From: Mermis nigrescens
Lineage: Eukaryota > Nematoda > Enoplea > Mermithida > Mermithidae
Length of the DNA stretch: 64,000 nucleotides
Direction of reading: 5' to 3'
Assembly (NCBI GenBank): GCA_036768485.1
Contig: JAVLUZ010000142.1
Location: 21,046,290 to 21,110,289 of the forward strand
The stretch's first letter is position 1. Every line of letters starts with the position of its first letter. The notes below the pieces were generated by a model that had not been told where the DNA came from, searched no databases, and was given only the letters and a program-made list of their open reading frames with translations. Position numbers and translations under genes: made by a program. Shown piece after piece: positions 12,422 through 24,815 of the stretch.

Positions 12422-14547
12422 CTTAAAATAGTTTTATTCGGTGGGCCTGCTTGGGGAATTTCGCGAAAAAGGGTACAAAATGCATACATAATAATTTCCG
12501 ATAGTAATATAATAGCAAAACGTCGAAAAATCAATGTAAATACATAATAGAATAAAATAGAGAAATGGCAATTTAAGCAAAAACTTGAGTTCCGCTGTTT
12601 TACATCACTTTACAACGTTTTTTCAGTTTACACGCTTTACTCTGACTACCTACTGATTTCTAGAGTTCACGTATTAAATAAGGAGTCAGACGTACTTTAC
12701 GTAGTGTAAACTACGATCAATCACTCATATTACGTCAAAAATTAATACAAACCGTCAATGAGATACTTATAGCCGCAGGCACGTACCTCGGGGGGAAATG
12801 GAGGGGGTTCGGACTTCTCCCCCCCAAAAAAAAATTCAGAAAAATCGGAAAAAAGACTTTTTAACGTTATTTTGTGCCATTTTTTGCGTTTTTTGGCTTA
12901 GTCGCCCCGAAAATTGGTGTTGGTCCCCCTAAAAATCGAACGGCCAGCTACGTGCCTGTCTAGCCGACGTTTAAATCAGATGTTATCGATAGAATTCTGA
13001 TGAAACATAAAAATATGGGTTTCGCAAAACACTTAGAAGCTGTACAAACTAGAACAACTGATTGTAAAGTTTGCATTTAAAGTGCATGCATAAGACGTAA
13101 AAAAGTGTAAAGTGTCTATTCATCGAGAAATATCGAATATACGAATGTAGGCTCAAAACGATAAGAAAGTTTGGGAAAATGCCCTCTCCGCAATCTGTTT
13201 ACAAGTAATTTCGAAGAGTAATGTGAAGCATGCATGTAACAGGGGTTTGGGGGATCCCCCACCCGAACTCGGTCGTCCCACCATCCCGTCAGTCGGAAAT
13301 TTTTCGACATCGTCTCGATTTCTGGCGATAACCTGGGTTTTTTGGTCAGTTTAATGTGTTTTTTGCATTTTTGATCAAAAAAATTGAAGTGTAAAATTGA
13401 CACATTAAATTAATTAAAAAGTATTAGAAAAACATTCAAAAAATATTACAAATTACGCACTTATTAATTATTATTATTAATCATTGATTATTAATTATTA
13501 ATTATTAATTAACTTATTAATTATCACTTATTAATCACTTATTACACTTATCAATTACACATTATACATAAATTGGACATTGCACAGTGTAAACTAGTAT
13601 GTAGGTATGCACTTGATATGTAATATTCTAAAAATTCGAATTACGCTAATCATTTTGAATAATCATAATGCGGTAGTACCGTGTTTTTAATCATAATTCA
13701 GTGTAATACCATGTTTTTCTAACAAATCTTATTGGAACTCAAAATCACTCTTCTAATGGAATCAGAAAAATGTCGATAGTATAACTTCTGACCGAAAAAC
13801 TTGCATTTTTAAGTCACTTTTGAGTGCTTTTTTTGCTTTTTTGGCCAGAAATATTTAGGTCATTCAGCCAACCCCCCCACCAATAGCCCCTCTCAAAATT
13901 TTGAGCCCTTATATATTTGTATGTACGTATATGTATGCAAATACCATAATTCTAAAGCACGAATTCGTCTTTTGTGCTAAATTATGAAAATATATAGAAT
14001 GAGCCAAAAAATTTGGACAATAATTTCTGCCCTTTTTTTATTCATGTAAAGAAAAGTTTTAAAAAAAATTGATTTTATACTGAAAAATAGAAAAATTGAG
14101 AGCGGGAAAATGGGCTAAATGATACTACACTTTTTTAAATAAAAACCTGAAAAAATTAAGGTTTCTAATCAAAAAAATTAAAAAACTCCAGTCTACCGAG
14201 AATACAAAAAAAATTAGTCAAAAATCGAAGAAAGTTTAAAAGTATATATAAAAAATAAACAAACAAATGAATTGAAGATTATTAAACAAATCAATAAATG
14301 ATTTAATTAAACAATTCATAAAATTCATATATATTTAAAAAATTCATATATATTTTTAAAAAAAATTTAAAAAAGCTAGTAAACTCAAAATTTTTTAAAT
14401 TAAAAAAAATTAATTAACGAATCAACAAAAATAAAGTGAAAAATAAACATACAAACAAATATTAAAACAAAATAAAAGAAATCAATTATCTAAATAATAG
14501 CACCTGCATAGATGAATAAATTATTTAATCAATAATAAACAAATAGA

Positions 14548-14586
<39 letters not shown>

Positions 14587-15451
14587 ATAGATAAATAAAT
14601 AAATAAATAAATTAATAAATAAATAAATGGATAAATAAATCACTTAATAAATAAATAAATGAATAAATAAATAAATAAATGACTAAATAAATAAATAAAT
14701 AAGTAAATAAATAAATAAATAAGTAAATAAATAAATAAATTTGTACTTTTATGCCACTGTAAGCAGATCCGACTTTGCCCTCGAAGGATTTGAATGCCGA
14801 AGAGCCGCGAATTTGACCTAAAGTTTGGGAAACTTTATCCGTTGCAGTCTGCAATATTTCATTCGTGCGATGATACCTTAAAAAGTCGATAAAAAATTGA
14901 TCAAAATAAAAGTTTTTTCGAATTTATATTCATTTTCGTTACGTATTAAAATGGGTAAAATTTATGTAAACTATGTGATAATGTAATATTCAGAATATCG
15001 ATGCTTAATTTCAGTGACAAACAAGAAAAGAATTTCGATACCTCAATACAAACACAATGTACAAAAACAAATACCCAAATAATTACCCTAAAAATGAAGA
15101 AAATGGAGAAAATGGAGAATAATTATTGACAATAAAATACATTGTGAAAAAATAAAAGAAGAAAATAATAAAAAATTAGTAAAATACAAATTGTAAAATC
15201 GAACAAAAATAAAAAACATAGTACGAGCATATAAAGGAATATAAAGATCTAAAAATAAGTCGGCAATTCTGAACTTAAGAACTGTGGTAGCTAAGCGTTC
15301 AAAAAATGAGAAAACTCAACGAAAAAACTAGAAATTAAAAATTATTGCAACGTGAACCCAAAAGAATGAAAGAAAAAATATAAATTAACATAAACACTAA
15401 TATAAAATTTAGGTACAAAACAAAATCAACATAGAATTAAAAATTAATCTT

Positions 15452-15530
<79 letters not shown>

Positions 15531-18500
15531 TCAATAAATAAATAAAGACAAAATATATATTTAACTAAAATATAATATTATTTTAATTTTAAAGTGTATA
15601 AAAAATAATCTTCTTATAACTATCTTGCATGTATTCTTTAAATACTCAGACACTCTATTTATGACAAAATCGTGAGTTATTTACAACTTTTTCTTATTTT
15701 GTATTTTCAATCAATTAAAACCATAAATCACGCGAAAATGGGGCTGAAAATGGAGAAAAATTTAATTTGAATCCAAAATTATTTCAATATTGCAATTTGA
15801 TCTCAAATCCTGAATTACTTCAGTATTAAACTTAGTTCGAAATGCAATAAAGCAAAAACCATAATTTAATCGATTTTTCAACTCCATTTGGTTTTTGATA
15901 TGCACATTCACTTGTTGAGACGATGGCGCTTTGGTAAATTTTAGATACAATATAAACATTTTAGAGTGATTTTTATTATACCTATGTGTGTATTATTTAA
16001 ATTTTCGAATTTTTGATAAAACAAAAGTCAAAACCAGTCAAAATTTTTAATACGTGGAAATTATGCAATATTCCGATTTCTAGGTTTATCATAGGTAGCG
16101 CGTTAGCGCTCCCATGATATACATACATGGGTACCCCCAACATATGTCTACCCCCTTACAGCAACACTGGGACACTTCTGTATTGTGCGGTTTTTTTAAA
16201 GATGGACGATAAAAAAATTCGATTTAGCTCTTTTATTTTTTTATGCTTCTACCCGGTTTGCAAAGTGCGTGTAAAGTTTTACTGTAAAGTTATGACTTGT
16301 AGTTTTTTGAATTTTTGTCAGTCACGCGACTTTTCTAGCTCAGTTTTGCATTCTGTTTAGTCTGGTTATTTTCAATGAAGACAACTGAGTAAGCTCTAAG
16401 CATTTTTAATTTTTTTAAAGTGATATATGTATTTCAGGAGGGGCAGTGTAAAGAGTGTAAAGAATCTGAGGGTGATAAACACATTCGGCCGTTTTTTGTC
16501 TGTCAACAACTCGGGTTATGAGCCCCCCAGAAATTCTTTACAAAATAAATATACGACTCAAGGGCTAATTTGGGCTTACCAGCAAACTTTTTACACTCAA
16601 AACGGAGTTAGATAGAGGTTTAAACTTTACACTCTAGTGGACGGTTGGATTTCCCCAACAAGTTCTCCGGTTATCGGTCGAGACGAGTTGAATAAACTCA
16701 AAATAAAATAGGTACGTTCCAAGGGCTACACGAACCGCATTGAAAAAATTCAATATTGAGTTATTTTTGGAGGTGTAAAGTTCGAAATCAGGGGTGCAAT
16801 ATGGGGTAAAAAACACGTTTTCTTCCCTTTCCGATTGGTCAATAGTTGAAATATTCCAAATATTTTGTGGAACAGAAGTTTTCCACATAAAACTGTACTA
16901 CGATCTGGAAGGCTATAAACTGGACAAACAGAATTTCTTTACACTCGCTGTGGAGTTAGGTTAAGATTTTTAAAGTTTACCATGCCGCGGATGGTGGAAA
17001 AAATACGTCTGTCAATTTTTTGTTATGCCCATTTCTTCGTTTAGATGTCGCGATAAGTCGGAGAGAAGAAAGATAAGGTACCTTGTAAGCGGTACGCGTC
17101 ACAGAAAATTGTGTTTGTTTACATCAATATTGTACATTTTTGCGAAGTGTTAAGTCAAAAATCGGGGTTCTTAAGCGTGGTTTGGTCTCGTTTTTTTCTA
17201 CTAACTTCTCCGGTTATGAGTACGGACATGAAAACAGGTGTAAAAATATACCAGGGGTCAAAGGTCATACGTCAATTGGGCGCGTTTGTTTACACTCAAC
17301 AGTGTTGTAACGTGATTTTCATCTAATACGTATTTGTCTTCAGTCAGACCATTGTGTGTGATCGTAATATCAGAGTAATATCAGAATTACGAATCCGACT
17401 AAAATCTTCTTTACTTCCAGCACTTGCGAAAAGTTTACACTGAAAATTAATTTAAGTTCTACAGCGTTGCGGAAGCTTAATTTTTTCAAAATGTTCTATG
17501 TTACATCAGAATTACGAATCTGACAGTTAATTTTCTCTACACCTAGTACTTGCATAAAGTTTACGCTATTAATTTATTATTGATGTCTAAAGTTTACACC
17601 ACAAATTGATTTTAATTCCAGAGCGTTGCAAAACATGAACTTTTTTAAAATATTTTCCGCAAGGTCAGGATTACGAATCTGACTGTATGTTTTCTTTACA
17701 CCCAGTAGTTGTTTAAACTTTACACTGAAAATCAACTTTAGTTTCAGGGCATTGCAAAAGCTTAATTTTTTTCAAAATGTTCCACGTAACGTCAGGATTA
17801 CGAATCTGAGTGTAGGTGTTCTTTGCATCCAGCAGTTGCATACACTTTACGCTGAAAACATTTTATCCGTTTGAGGTAAGGTTATCTTGTGTAAAAGATA
17901 ATGCTATGTTCAGAGCAATATTGTTTGCCGCATTCTGTGAACTGCGGTCATTATTGTGGCACGTTACCGTATTATTTACTGACTGATTTACTCAAATCAT
18001 GCTAATTAAAAGTGGAGTACTAGCAAAGAAAAATGATCCGATGGAACAAAAAGGACGAACATAGTTGGAATTACGCATCATTACGGAAAATGGAGGGGAC
18101 TAGGGAGCAGTTCCCTATGTACGAGCATGCCTGTGAGAGTTGTAAGAATCAACTAAAAATTAGACTTCCGCTAAAAAACGTATGGGCTCGAAATTTGAAG
18201 GGGGCCGCCCTTTTTCAGGGGAGAAGGGTGGGGTAAATGACCTCCGATTTTTGGCCAAATACGGCCAAAAACGCCTAAAAACAGTCAGAAAATTCAATTT
18301 TTTCAAATTGAGGGGGTCAAAAATTTTGTGGCTTTGGGGGAATGGGGGACGTCCGACTTTGGGTGGAGGATCCCCATCCCTTCCTGTTACACGTATGCAT
18401 GCATATGTAACTTTTCCCTAGTCCCATCCTATTTTGTCCTTAATGATGCGTAATCCCAAGTATATTCGTCCTTTTTCTACCATAGGAGCATTTTTCTTTG

Positions 18501-21500
18501 CTAATTTAAGTATCCTTTTTAGTTTACATTATTTTTCTTCATGTTATTTATTAAATCCTATTTTAGAACTTTTTTATTTACAGTCTTTTCAACACTGATT
18601 ATAAAATCAGTAACACTGCAAACTTTTATAAAGCTACAGTAAACCTAATAAAGAAAATTCAGTCTACAATCGCATTACGTTGTCTCGGATTTATAACGTA
18701 ATCGTAAGCTTTACTTTATAATTTATAATTCAAAATTAGTCAAATAAATAATAAAAAATAAAGATATAATCTAATCATAACTAAAAATATGAATACAAAA
18801 ATTTAAATAATAGAACATTATAATTTTTATATTTCGTCCGATTTCAATTTTAAAAATGCGATTATTTATTATAAATTTTACTGTAAACGTGGTTTGACTA
18901 CGCCAAAAAAAACATTCCATATCTACGAGAAAAATGACCAGAAAATTCTTCAAAAAATCCATGCATAAATCATTAAATTTCCGACTGATTATAATTTTAA
19001 ATTTTAAATCAAATTTTTTAAAAATTCAAGAGAATTAAATGCAACAGCCGATGCCTTATTTTTCGAATGTCGATGAAAGCCGTAAGCATTTATTCTCATT
19101 TACTTAAAATTCACTTCATTGTTCAAAACGCTTCACATTAGCAAATAACTTTACACTATACTCTGAGATTTACTTACAATTTTTCCCACAAAAGTACGTG
19201 TTACGAACAGTTTAACATTGAACTTAAGGATTTAATTACTATGTCGCTTATAAAGACAGTTTACGCTAGCGAAGCGGATAACTTTACACTATACTTGCAG
19301 ATTTGCTTACAATCTAAATTTTAAAGCAGGTTAAACTAGCAAATAACTCTACACTATACTACCTTATTTACTTACTTTTTTCAATGTAGTTTACACTAGC
19401 GAATAACTTTACACTGCCCCTCTATATTTACCTGAAATTTCAGTTTTTCCAAGCTAGTTTGAACTATGTAGCTAATAAATTTACACTGTATTTACATATT
19501 TACTCACAATTTTTTCAAGACAATTTACATTGATGAGTAGGTTTACACTACAGATTACGATTTACATGAAGTTTAGTTTTTGCGAAACAGTTTACACAAA
19601 AATAATTGTAAAGTGTGTAAAGTCGCTTACGCGTCCGACTGTTTCATTTTGCTCAAGCCTTGATTTATATCTTCGGTGAATTCTTGCCAAGGCGACAACC
19701 CCAATCGTCGTTTTAAATCCTGCGCCTCTTTCACACGCGTTTGCAATACCATGCGTAAAGTGGCAATTTCGCTTTCGGTCTATAATTTAAAAAATTTAAA
19801 ATAAAATACAAAATTTTCTTAAATAATTAAATTCAAACTCATATTTAATTAAATTTAAACGATAAATGAAACTTAAGAATTTGTTTACAAGAAACTACAT
19901 AAAAGGTTAAAAAATTAAAAATTTAATTAAAAATTTAATTTTAATTTAATTAAAAAATTAAATTAAAAAATCTTTTTCTTGGAAAATTTTTAGGATTTTT
20001 CGAAATTTTTCTGGGGAATTTTCAACTTAATTTGATCATTATTGTACAATAAATTAAATTTGAAAATTTTATCCCAAGAAACAACATACATGAAGATTGA
20101 AAAAATCGATTTGAAATTGCCTCATGATAAAAATTTGATAAACTCTGAAATTTAATCTTTTCGAACTTTTTTGAAATCTTTTTAAAATATTTGAAAATTT
20201 CGAAGTTTTGGAATTTTGAATTCCGGTAAAAAAATTCATTGAAATTTAGGATTGTGTAAGGAAAATCTTAGATTTTGGCGAGAAAAAAGTTTTGAACGAG
20301 GGTACTTATAATTGTCTGAATTTTTTCTAATAATTTCCATCTGACACATTCACCGTTTTTCAAATTTCATCAAGATAACGAGACATCTTTAATTGGACGA
20401 ATTGGGAAATGAATTATGAAAAATTTCCAACTATACCATATATACATGGGCAGCAACCAGATTCTTGGGGTCTGATGGGAGCCAAATCGCGAAAAAAATG
20501 CCAAAATGATAAATTTTTGTCATTTCATCTATATTTAATTACACATTGTTTTTACTTTTTCTTAAGGAAACCAGACAATCTTATCTATTGATCCAAAATA
20601 AGCAAGATAGCCCAACCCCGAAATTGCTGGCGGCCCAAAATTTTAAGTAGTCATTAGCAGTAATATGAATGCAAAAGAGAATAAAATAAGAATAGGAGCA
20701 AAAATTGAAACACAATTCTGCAACTCCAAATTTTGTTAAGCCATTTTTCAACTTTTCTCAATATTACAAAAAAATTGAGTCGTTTGATTCTTTATCGAAA
20801 TTTTGACCGAATATTCAATTACAGGCCTAATTTTAATTTAAGAATTTTATGGCAGGTATTCTATCATCTTAGTCATCTAAACAGGCAAACAGCTTAACAC
20901 TTCAGCAAATTTTCGATTTGTTAATAAAAACGCTTCCATACATGGGCACGCTCATGGTTTTTCAGGGTCAAATGAGTTCCCTAGAACCTGCGAGGTTGGT
21001 CATGGCCATAGATGCAGAGCATAGTCGATCTAGGAAGGGGAGCTGAAAATACAGCTTTTTTGGGCCAAAATCACTCCAAAACTGGTATAAATGCTAAAAT
21101 AGCATTAGAGCTACGTTATTCCACACTTTCAGGTCAATTTCGAGCACTTTCGAAGGAAATTTTCTCTTTTCAACCTTCGTTTTGCCTAATTTTCCCCAGG
21201 AAAAGTTCAAAACTTTTGCGGGGTCGGTCAATTTTCCCCTGCAGGGTTGCCGGGTTGTTCAGCCGCCAGAGTCAAGTCACTTGACCCAGTAATGACCATG
21301 TGCTCATGCATGAACGCTTTATTGGTCCTTGAGCATTTAAAATAGGAATTATGGGAGTAACGCGTCAAAAACCTCATTTTTGAATTTTCAGACGATGCCG
21401 ATTCTTCTGACAGATGAAAACGAAAAATTTCGATAAAAATTTGACAAAATTCAACAAAATATAGTCAAAAACGAGCGTCAAAAAAAGTAGGCGCATTTGA

Positions 21501-22152
21501 ACAAAATCATCGCTAAAACCGCTTAAACCAGGAACTTTCCAATAATTTTTTAGGAAAATAGCCTAAATTCACTTGCATTTTTGGACCAGTTTTGTTTCTT
21601 TAGGAATGTTTTCGTCCCCCTCCCCCTCACAGAGTAAACAGATGCCATAACATGCAATTTTACCAGGTAATATATTATATTAATGTTGTTTTCTGCTCAA
21701 CCAGATTAAAATGTAAATCTTGAGGTCAGATGGTAGATTAATTCAATTCTAAAAAGTATAATTTCAAAAAAATGCTGATTTTAAACAATGTACTGAGTTA
21801 ATGATCACGATTTTGTGACAAACTAATACTTTGCATTAGGCTGACCAAGTTGACTGAACTTTTTGTAAAATGAGCTGTGTTCTTCCACTACAAAATCAAA
21901 ATCTTCACAGTAGCAAGCAAATTATCTTTTACCGGAATCGTCCGACACTGCCCGGTTTTTCGAAATCTGACAAAAGGGTAATACCCCCCCATTCACCCCT
22001 CTCTATGCGCTTGTGTGGAGTCAAGCATATTGCACACGAACCTTTTGAAGGTCTTGTTTCAGCTGCTCTCTTTCCTCTTCGGTTAGCGGAGGAGCACGTC
22101 CGCCGGGTGGCGTGCTGCCTCCGCCTGCGTAAGAAAAATTTGGCTCAGTCAT
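12272..22152 (-). CDS. TPD52: Tumor protein D52 (TPD52) family, complete four-exon gene
   Basis: Four exons (22152-22042, 19779-19631, 14876-14747, 12421-12272) join with phases 0, 2 and 0 into a 179-codon frame ending in TAA. TPD52 family proteins are small cytosolic coiled-coil proteins linked to vesicle traffic and secretion; they form homo- and heteromers. Seen: a short Gly/Pro-rich N terminus, a coiled coil at about residues 23-64 (LTEEEREQLKQDL, then SEIATLRMVLQ and KEAQDLKRRLG), the family block LSPWQEFTEDINQGL, then YHRTNEILQTATDKVSQ, and the signature SSAFKSFEGKVGSAYSGIK. The C terminus is Gly/Ala/Ser-rich and ends in EKAQAKK. Length and domain order fit the family. Introns total about 9.3 kb. 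I see no internal stop or frameshift. Confidence 0.95.
12776..12958. mobile_element. hAT-type miniature element, family D
   Basis: The terminal inverted repeats are CAGGCACGTA and its complement TACGTGCCTG. Flanks TATAGCCG and TCTAGCCG match at 7 of 8 bases. 39616-39781 is a second copy with the same interior (CTTAGTC.CCCC, GGACGGCCAGCTACGTGCC). Confidence 0.75.
14525..14741. repeat. ATAA/TTAT tetranucleotide microsatellite
   Basis: About 215 bp of nearly perfect AAAT units with rare G or C interruptions. It ends 5 bp from the TPD52 exon 3 splice donor, so on the coding strand it begins almost at the start of intron 3 as (TTTA)n. Confidence 0.95.
14747..14876 (-). CDS. TPD52: TPD52 exon 3 (family signature)
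   Basis: Acceptor TTTTTAAG|G in phase 2 gives an Ala codon with exon 2, then YHRTNEILQTATDKVSQTLG, FKSFEGKVGSAY and SGIK. The donor AAA|GTACAA (phase 0) is followed within a few bases by a long ATTT microsatellite. A second possible acceptor (TTGCAG at 14849) would break the phase and is not preferred. Confidence 0.92.
15454..15529. repeat. (TA)n microsatellite
   Basis: About 38 uninterrupted TA units. Confidence 0.97.
17388..17860. repeat. Degenerate tandem repeat, about 115-160 bp period, four copies
   Basis: The marker CAG(A/G)ATTACGAATC(T/C)GA recurs near 17392, 17506, 17664 and 17792. Each time it is followed by CTTTAC..CCAG.A.TTG and an AAGTTTACACTGAAAA-like block, then GCGTTGCAAAAGCTTAATTTTTTC. 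Copies differ by substitutions and small indels. Confidence 0.7.
18021..18504. mobile_element. Inverted-repeat (foldback) element with nested family G repeat
   Basis: The left arm 18021-18130 (TAGCAAAGAAAAATG, GGACGAACATA, ATTACGCATCATTA) matches the reverse complement of about 18395-18504. The arms are about 110 bp. The middle (about 18165-18400) is a separate C/G-rich repeat of family G. No coding frame belongs to it. Confidence 0.75.
19130..19620. repeat. Degenerate minisatellite with TTTACACT core
   Basis: The unit is about 60-65 bp: AGTTTACACTAGC.AATAACTTTACACTATACT followed by GATTTACTTACAAT. At least six diverged copies, ending just 3' (in gene sense) of TPD52 exon 2. Confidence 0.7.
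19631..19779 (-). CDS. TPD52: TPD52 exon 2 (coiled coil)
   Basis: Acceptor TTATAG|ACC, phase 0 in. It codes for TESEIATLRMVLQTRVKEAQ, then LKRRLGLSPWQEF and INQGLSKMKQSD. The donor is GACGC|GTAAGC, phase 2 out; reading through would hit TAA at once, which confirms the splice. Confidence 0.93.
19780..22041 (-). other. TPD52 intron 1
   Basis: A/T-rich sequence with AAATTTAATT runs near 19.9 kb, a family E repeat in minus orientation (about 21005-21300), and 21655-21860, which is an inverted relative of 3830-4075. No exon recognised. Confidence 0.55.
22042..22152 (-). CDS. TPD52: TPD52 exon 1 (start codon, N terminus)
   Basis: ATG at 22152-22150 begins MTEPNFSYAGGGSTPPGG and runs 37 codons to DLQK, ending AAG|GTTCGT in phase 0. 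The coiled coil starts here at LTEEEREQLKQ. An upstream 5' non-coding exon cannot be excluded. Confidence 0.9.
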
Positions 22153-23259
22153 CACAGGACGTTTAATAACAAATGCTAATTGAATATACGTAGATGTCTC
22201 GATAAGAAATCAGCTTATAGCGACTTCAACTTTTGTAGCTTAATAATAGCAGCTAATTTAGATTAAATCGTGCACTCGTGTAACGGAAAGATGAGGATTC
22301 CCTTTCAAAGTCGACGGTATATACCTCGCTTATCCCCCACTTTCGCCAAAAAAGCGTATTTTCAGGCCGCATCAGTGCTTTTTTCCCATTTTCGGCAAGA
22401 GAATTGAAGATCATCGCTAAAAATACTGAGCCGTTACATGTCTGTCTACCATGGATTCTTAAGCAAACGTGAAACTAAGACGGCTTCGAGAGGAAAATTG
22501 TTTGCACGCCTTTTGACAAAGGAATTGCATACAGAACAGCAGACGCGTAATAGCTCAAAATTTTAGAACGAAAAGGCGTAGTCAGTCAGTCGGCAAGTTT
22601 TACAGGACGGTTAATAACTTCAATTTTGGACCAACAATGGCCGAAGAACAGCACCTAAAAATGGGCTGGAAATCTTAGCTTCCGCCTAAAATCGGAAGGA
22701 GCACAAATGCATACTGGGGGGCTATGGAGAATCCCCTACCTGGACTTTTAAAAGGCATATTTTCAGGACCAAACCTATCGCTCGAAGAATGAAAAACATA
22801 TAATCTACCCGTCTAAAAAAATTTCACTGAAATAGTACCCAAAAGCAAAGGGAACAAAATTACAAAACTATTACAATCAATTAAGTTCGGAGTTTACACA
22901 AACACTGAGAACATCAAAGTTCCTGGTAAATCGCTGTACCAAAATACTTAGGCTTGTTTAAGCAATTAATGTTGAAATTTTGAATGAATTCGAAGCTTTC
23001 GTAGTTTAATCTAAATTTTGCGAAATACCAAAGCGTGCAGAACAGAAAATCATGATCCCGAATTGAGGAGTGAGGAAAACCACCTGGGTAGGTTAACTTA
23101 GATATTGTACATATAGGCGTTAGATAGTAAAATCGGTGCGACACTTTAGAAGTTGCATGAAGCGCCAGGAATTTCTCGCTCTCGCATTTTTTACATTTTT
23201 TAGCTCAAGATCGGACGTTTCTAGACTACTGTTGAACCACGAATAGCGAAAAACATTTG

Positions 23260-23332
23260 GCTAGCCGGGACTCGAATCCGGGCTTCCTAGATACTGACCA
23301 AGCGTGCGACCCATCACACCATCCAGGGGGTC
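23260..23332 (-). pseudogene. tRNA-like remnant
   Basis: On the minus strand an A-box-like TGGTGTGATGG precedes a B-box-like GGATTCGAGTCC by about 40 bases. The T stem does not pair cleanly and the anticodon region is not tRNA-like. It may be a SINE head. Confidence 0.4.
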
Positions 23333-24124
23333 AGTGGGGTCTTTTGACCCCCAGTATGCAACCATCATGGAAAAAATGCAAACGGCGAGTAAGGGAAAAA
23401 GCCAAAACAGGTTTTTAGTGCACTTTTTAGCTAGTAAACTAAGATATTTCTAACGCTCCGCACCAGATTTATTGTTTATTTATAATTTTGTCTTCTAAGT
23501 CGTTCAAAATCGCTCAAATTTATGTTGGACATGAGGAGAATGTCATTTGTTTCCGGAACGTTCATCCATATTTTATGACTTCCAGCGCGCTCAAAACTGC
23601 CCATATTTGAGCTTGAGCTAGACAAGTAGAGCATATCAAATTCTTTCAGCGCTTTGCGCCGATTCATTTATTTCATGTATTGTTTTCCTTGATAAAAAAT
23701 AATGATTTAAAAACTGGGAAATTATTTGTCGATCAAAGGACGATAAATCGTTTGCACACCTATCTTAAACGACAGATATGTTTCATATGAATATGAAATT
23801 TAGTGAAGACTTGAAATTTTATTATCGAACCTCTTCATCGCCATTGCATCGAGCTCGCCGAGATACGCTCAAAATGCTTTTATTTTTACGCATCTCCTAA
23901 TGGTTCTTGAGATATCTTAAGTCGTCAAGAATTTTTTGACACCCCTCCCCCCGCCAAAATGAAATCGTGGTTAAGTCTTCGCCATTTAGCCGTGATTCGA
24001 GAATCAAACTTAGTGCCTGTGATACAAGGAAGTCGGGAGAAAGCTAAAGCTCCACCAACATTAGCCTCAACCAGTGTTTTTTTTTGTACTCGGCAATGAT
24101 TTTTCCCGATGTACAAAGACTTTT

Positions 24125-24815
24125 TCGGGACCGTCTTTGTACATGCACAAAGATTTTTGGGAAGACAAAAATTGCAAAAAAGGTCTAAAATTTGGAAAAA
24201 TTTCGGCGCTTCGCGCCGAAATGAGCAATTGTGTGTTCTATATATCTTTATAATGGCAGAAATTGCATTTCAAAAGTAAAAATGTCAAATTTTTTGGCGC
24301 TTCGCGCCATTTCAAGACGATTCTAAGTGATTTTTGCCCTTAGAGACCCAGAAATTAGCTAAAACACACTACGAAAAAGTCGAAGAACTCTGTTTTTACC
24401 ACACTAAAATCGCTGCTGTACCATATTATAGTACCCAAAAATTTTGTGTGTACAAAATGTACAAAGATTTTTAGAAAGACAAAAACTGTAAAAAGGTGTA
24501 AAATTCCCAAAATTTTCGGCGCTTCGCGCCGAACTGATAAATTATTTGTCCTATATATCTTTAAAATGACAGAATTGGCATTTAGAATGGAAAAATGTCA
24601 ACATTTTTCGGCGCTTCGCGCCGTTTTCAGATAATTTTTAGTAGTTTTTGGCGTCAGAAACCCAGAAATCAGCTAAAATACACTACCAAAGATCGAAAAC
24701 CCTGTTTTACCACACTAAAATCGCTACTGTACTATATTATAGTACACAAAAATTTGCATGTACAAAATGTACAAAGACTTTTGAGGACCATCTTTGTACA
24801 TGTACAAACGGACCT
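24125..24815. repeat. Direct duplication of about 320 bp carrying GGCGCTTCGCGCC palindromes
   Basis: Two tandem copies (about 24125-24450 and 24450-24790). Each has two palindromes of the type GGCGCTTCGCGCC, an ACCACACTAAAATCGCT block and a TATTATAGTAC segment. The array is bounded by GTACAAAGACTTTT..GACC.TCTTTGTACATG at both ends, itself an inverted repeat around TTTGTAC. Confidence 0.75.

Larger units (their letters stand above)
12422..14746 (-). other. TPD52 intron 3
   Basis: Contains a hAT-type element (12776-12958), a partial family G copy (13228-13330), ATTATTAATT-rich sequence (13460-13560), A/T-rich DNA to 14520 and the ATTT microsatellite against the donor. No other coding signal. 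Confidence 0.6.
14877..19630 (-). other. TPD52 intron 2 (TTTACAC-rich)
   Basis: Holds a TA microsatellite, a region unusually rich in TTTACAC/GTGTAAA from about 16.2 kb, a degenerate tandem repeat (17388-17860), an inverted-repeat element (18021-18504) and a second degenerate array (19130-19620). No protein-like frame was recognised. Confidence 0.6.

Noticed and set aside
14740..14849. Alternative TPD52 exon 3 starting at the TTGCAG acceptor
   Set aside because: Its phase does not match exon 2 and it would drop YHRTNEILQ, which fits the family alignment.
21870..22166. 98-codon plus-strand frame over TPD52 exon 1
   Set aside because: Shadow of the minus-strand exon, whose product matches TPD52.
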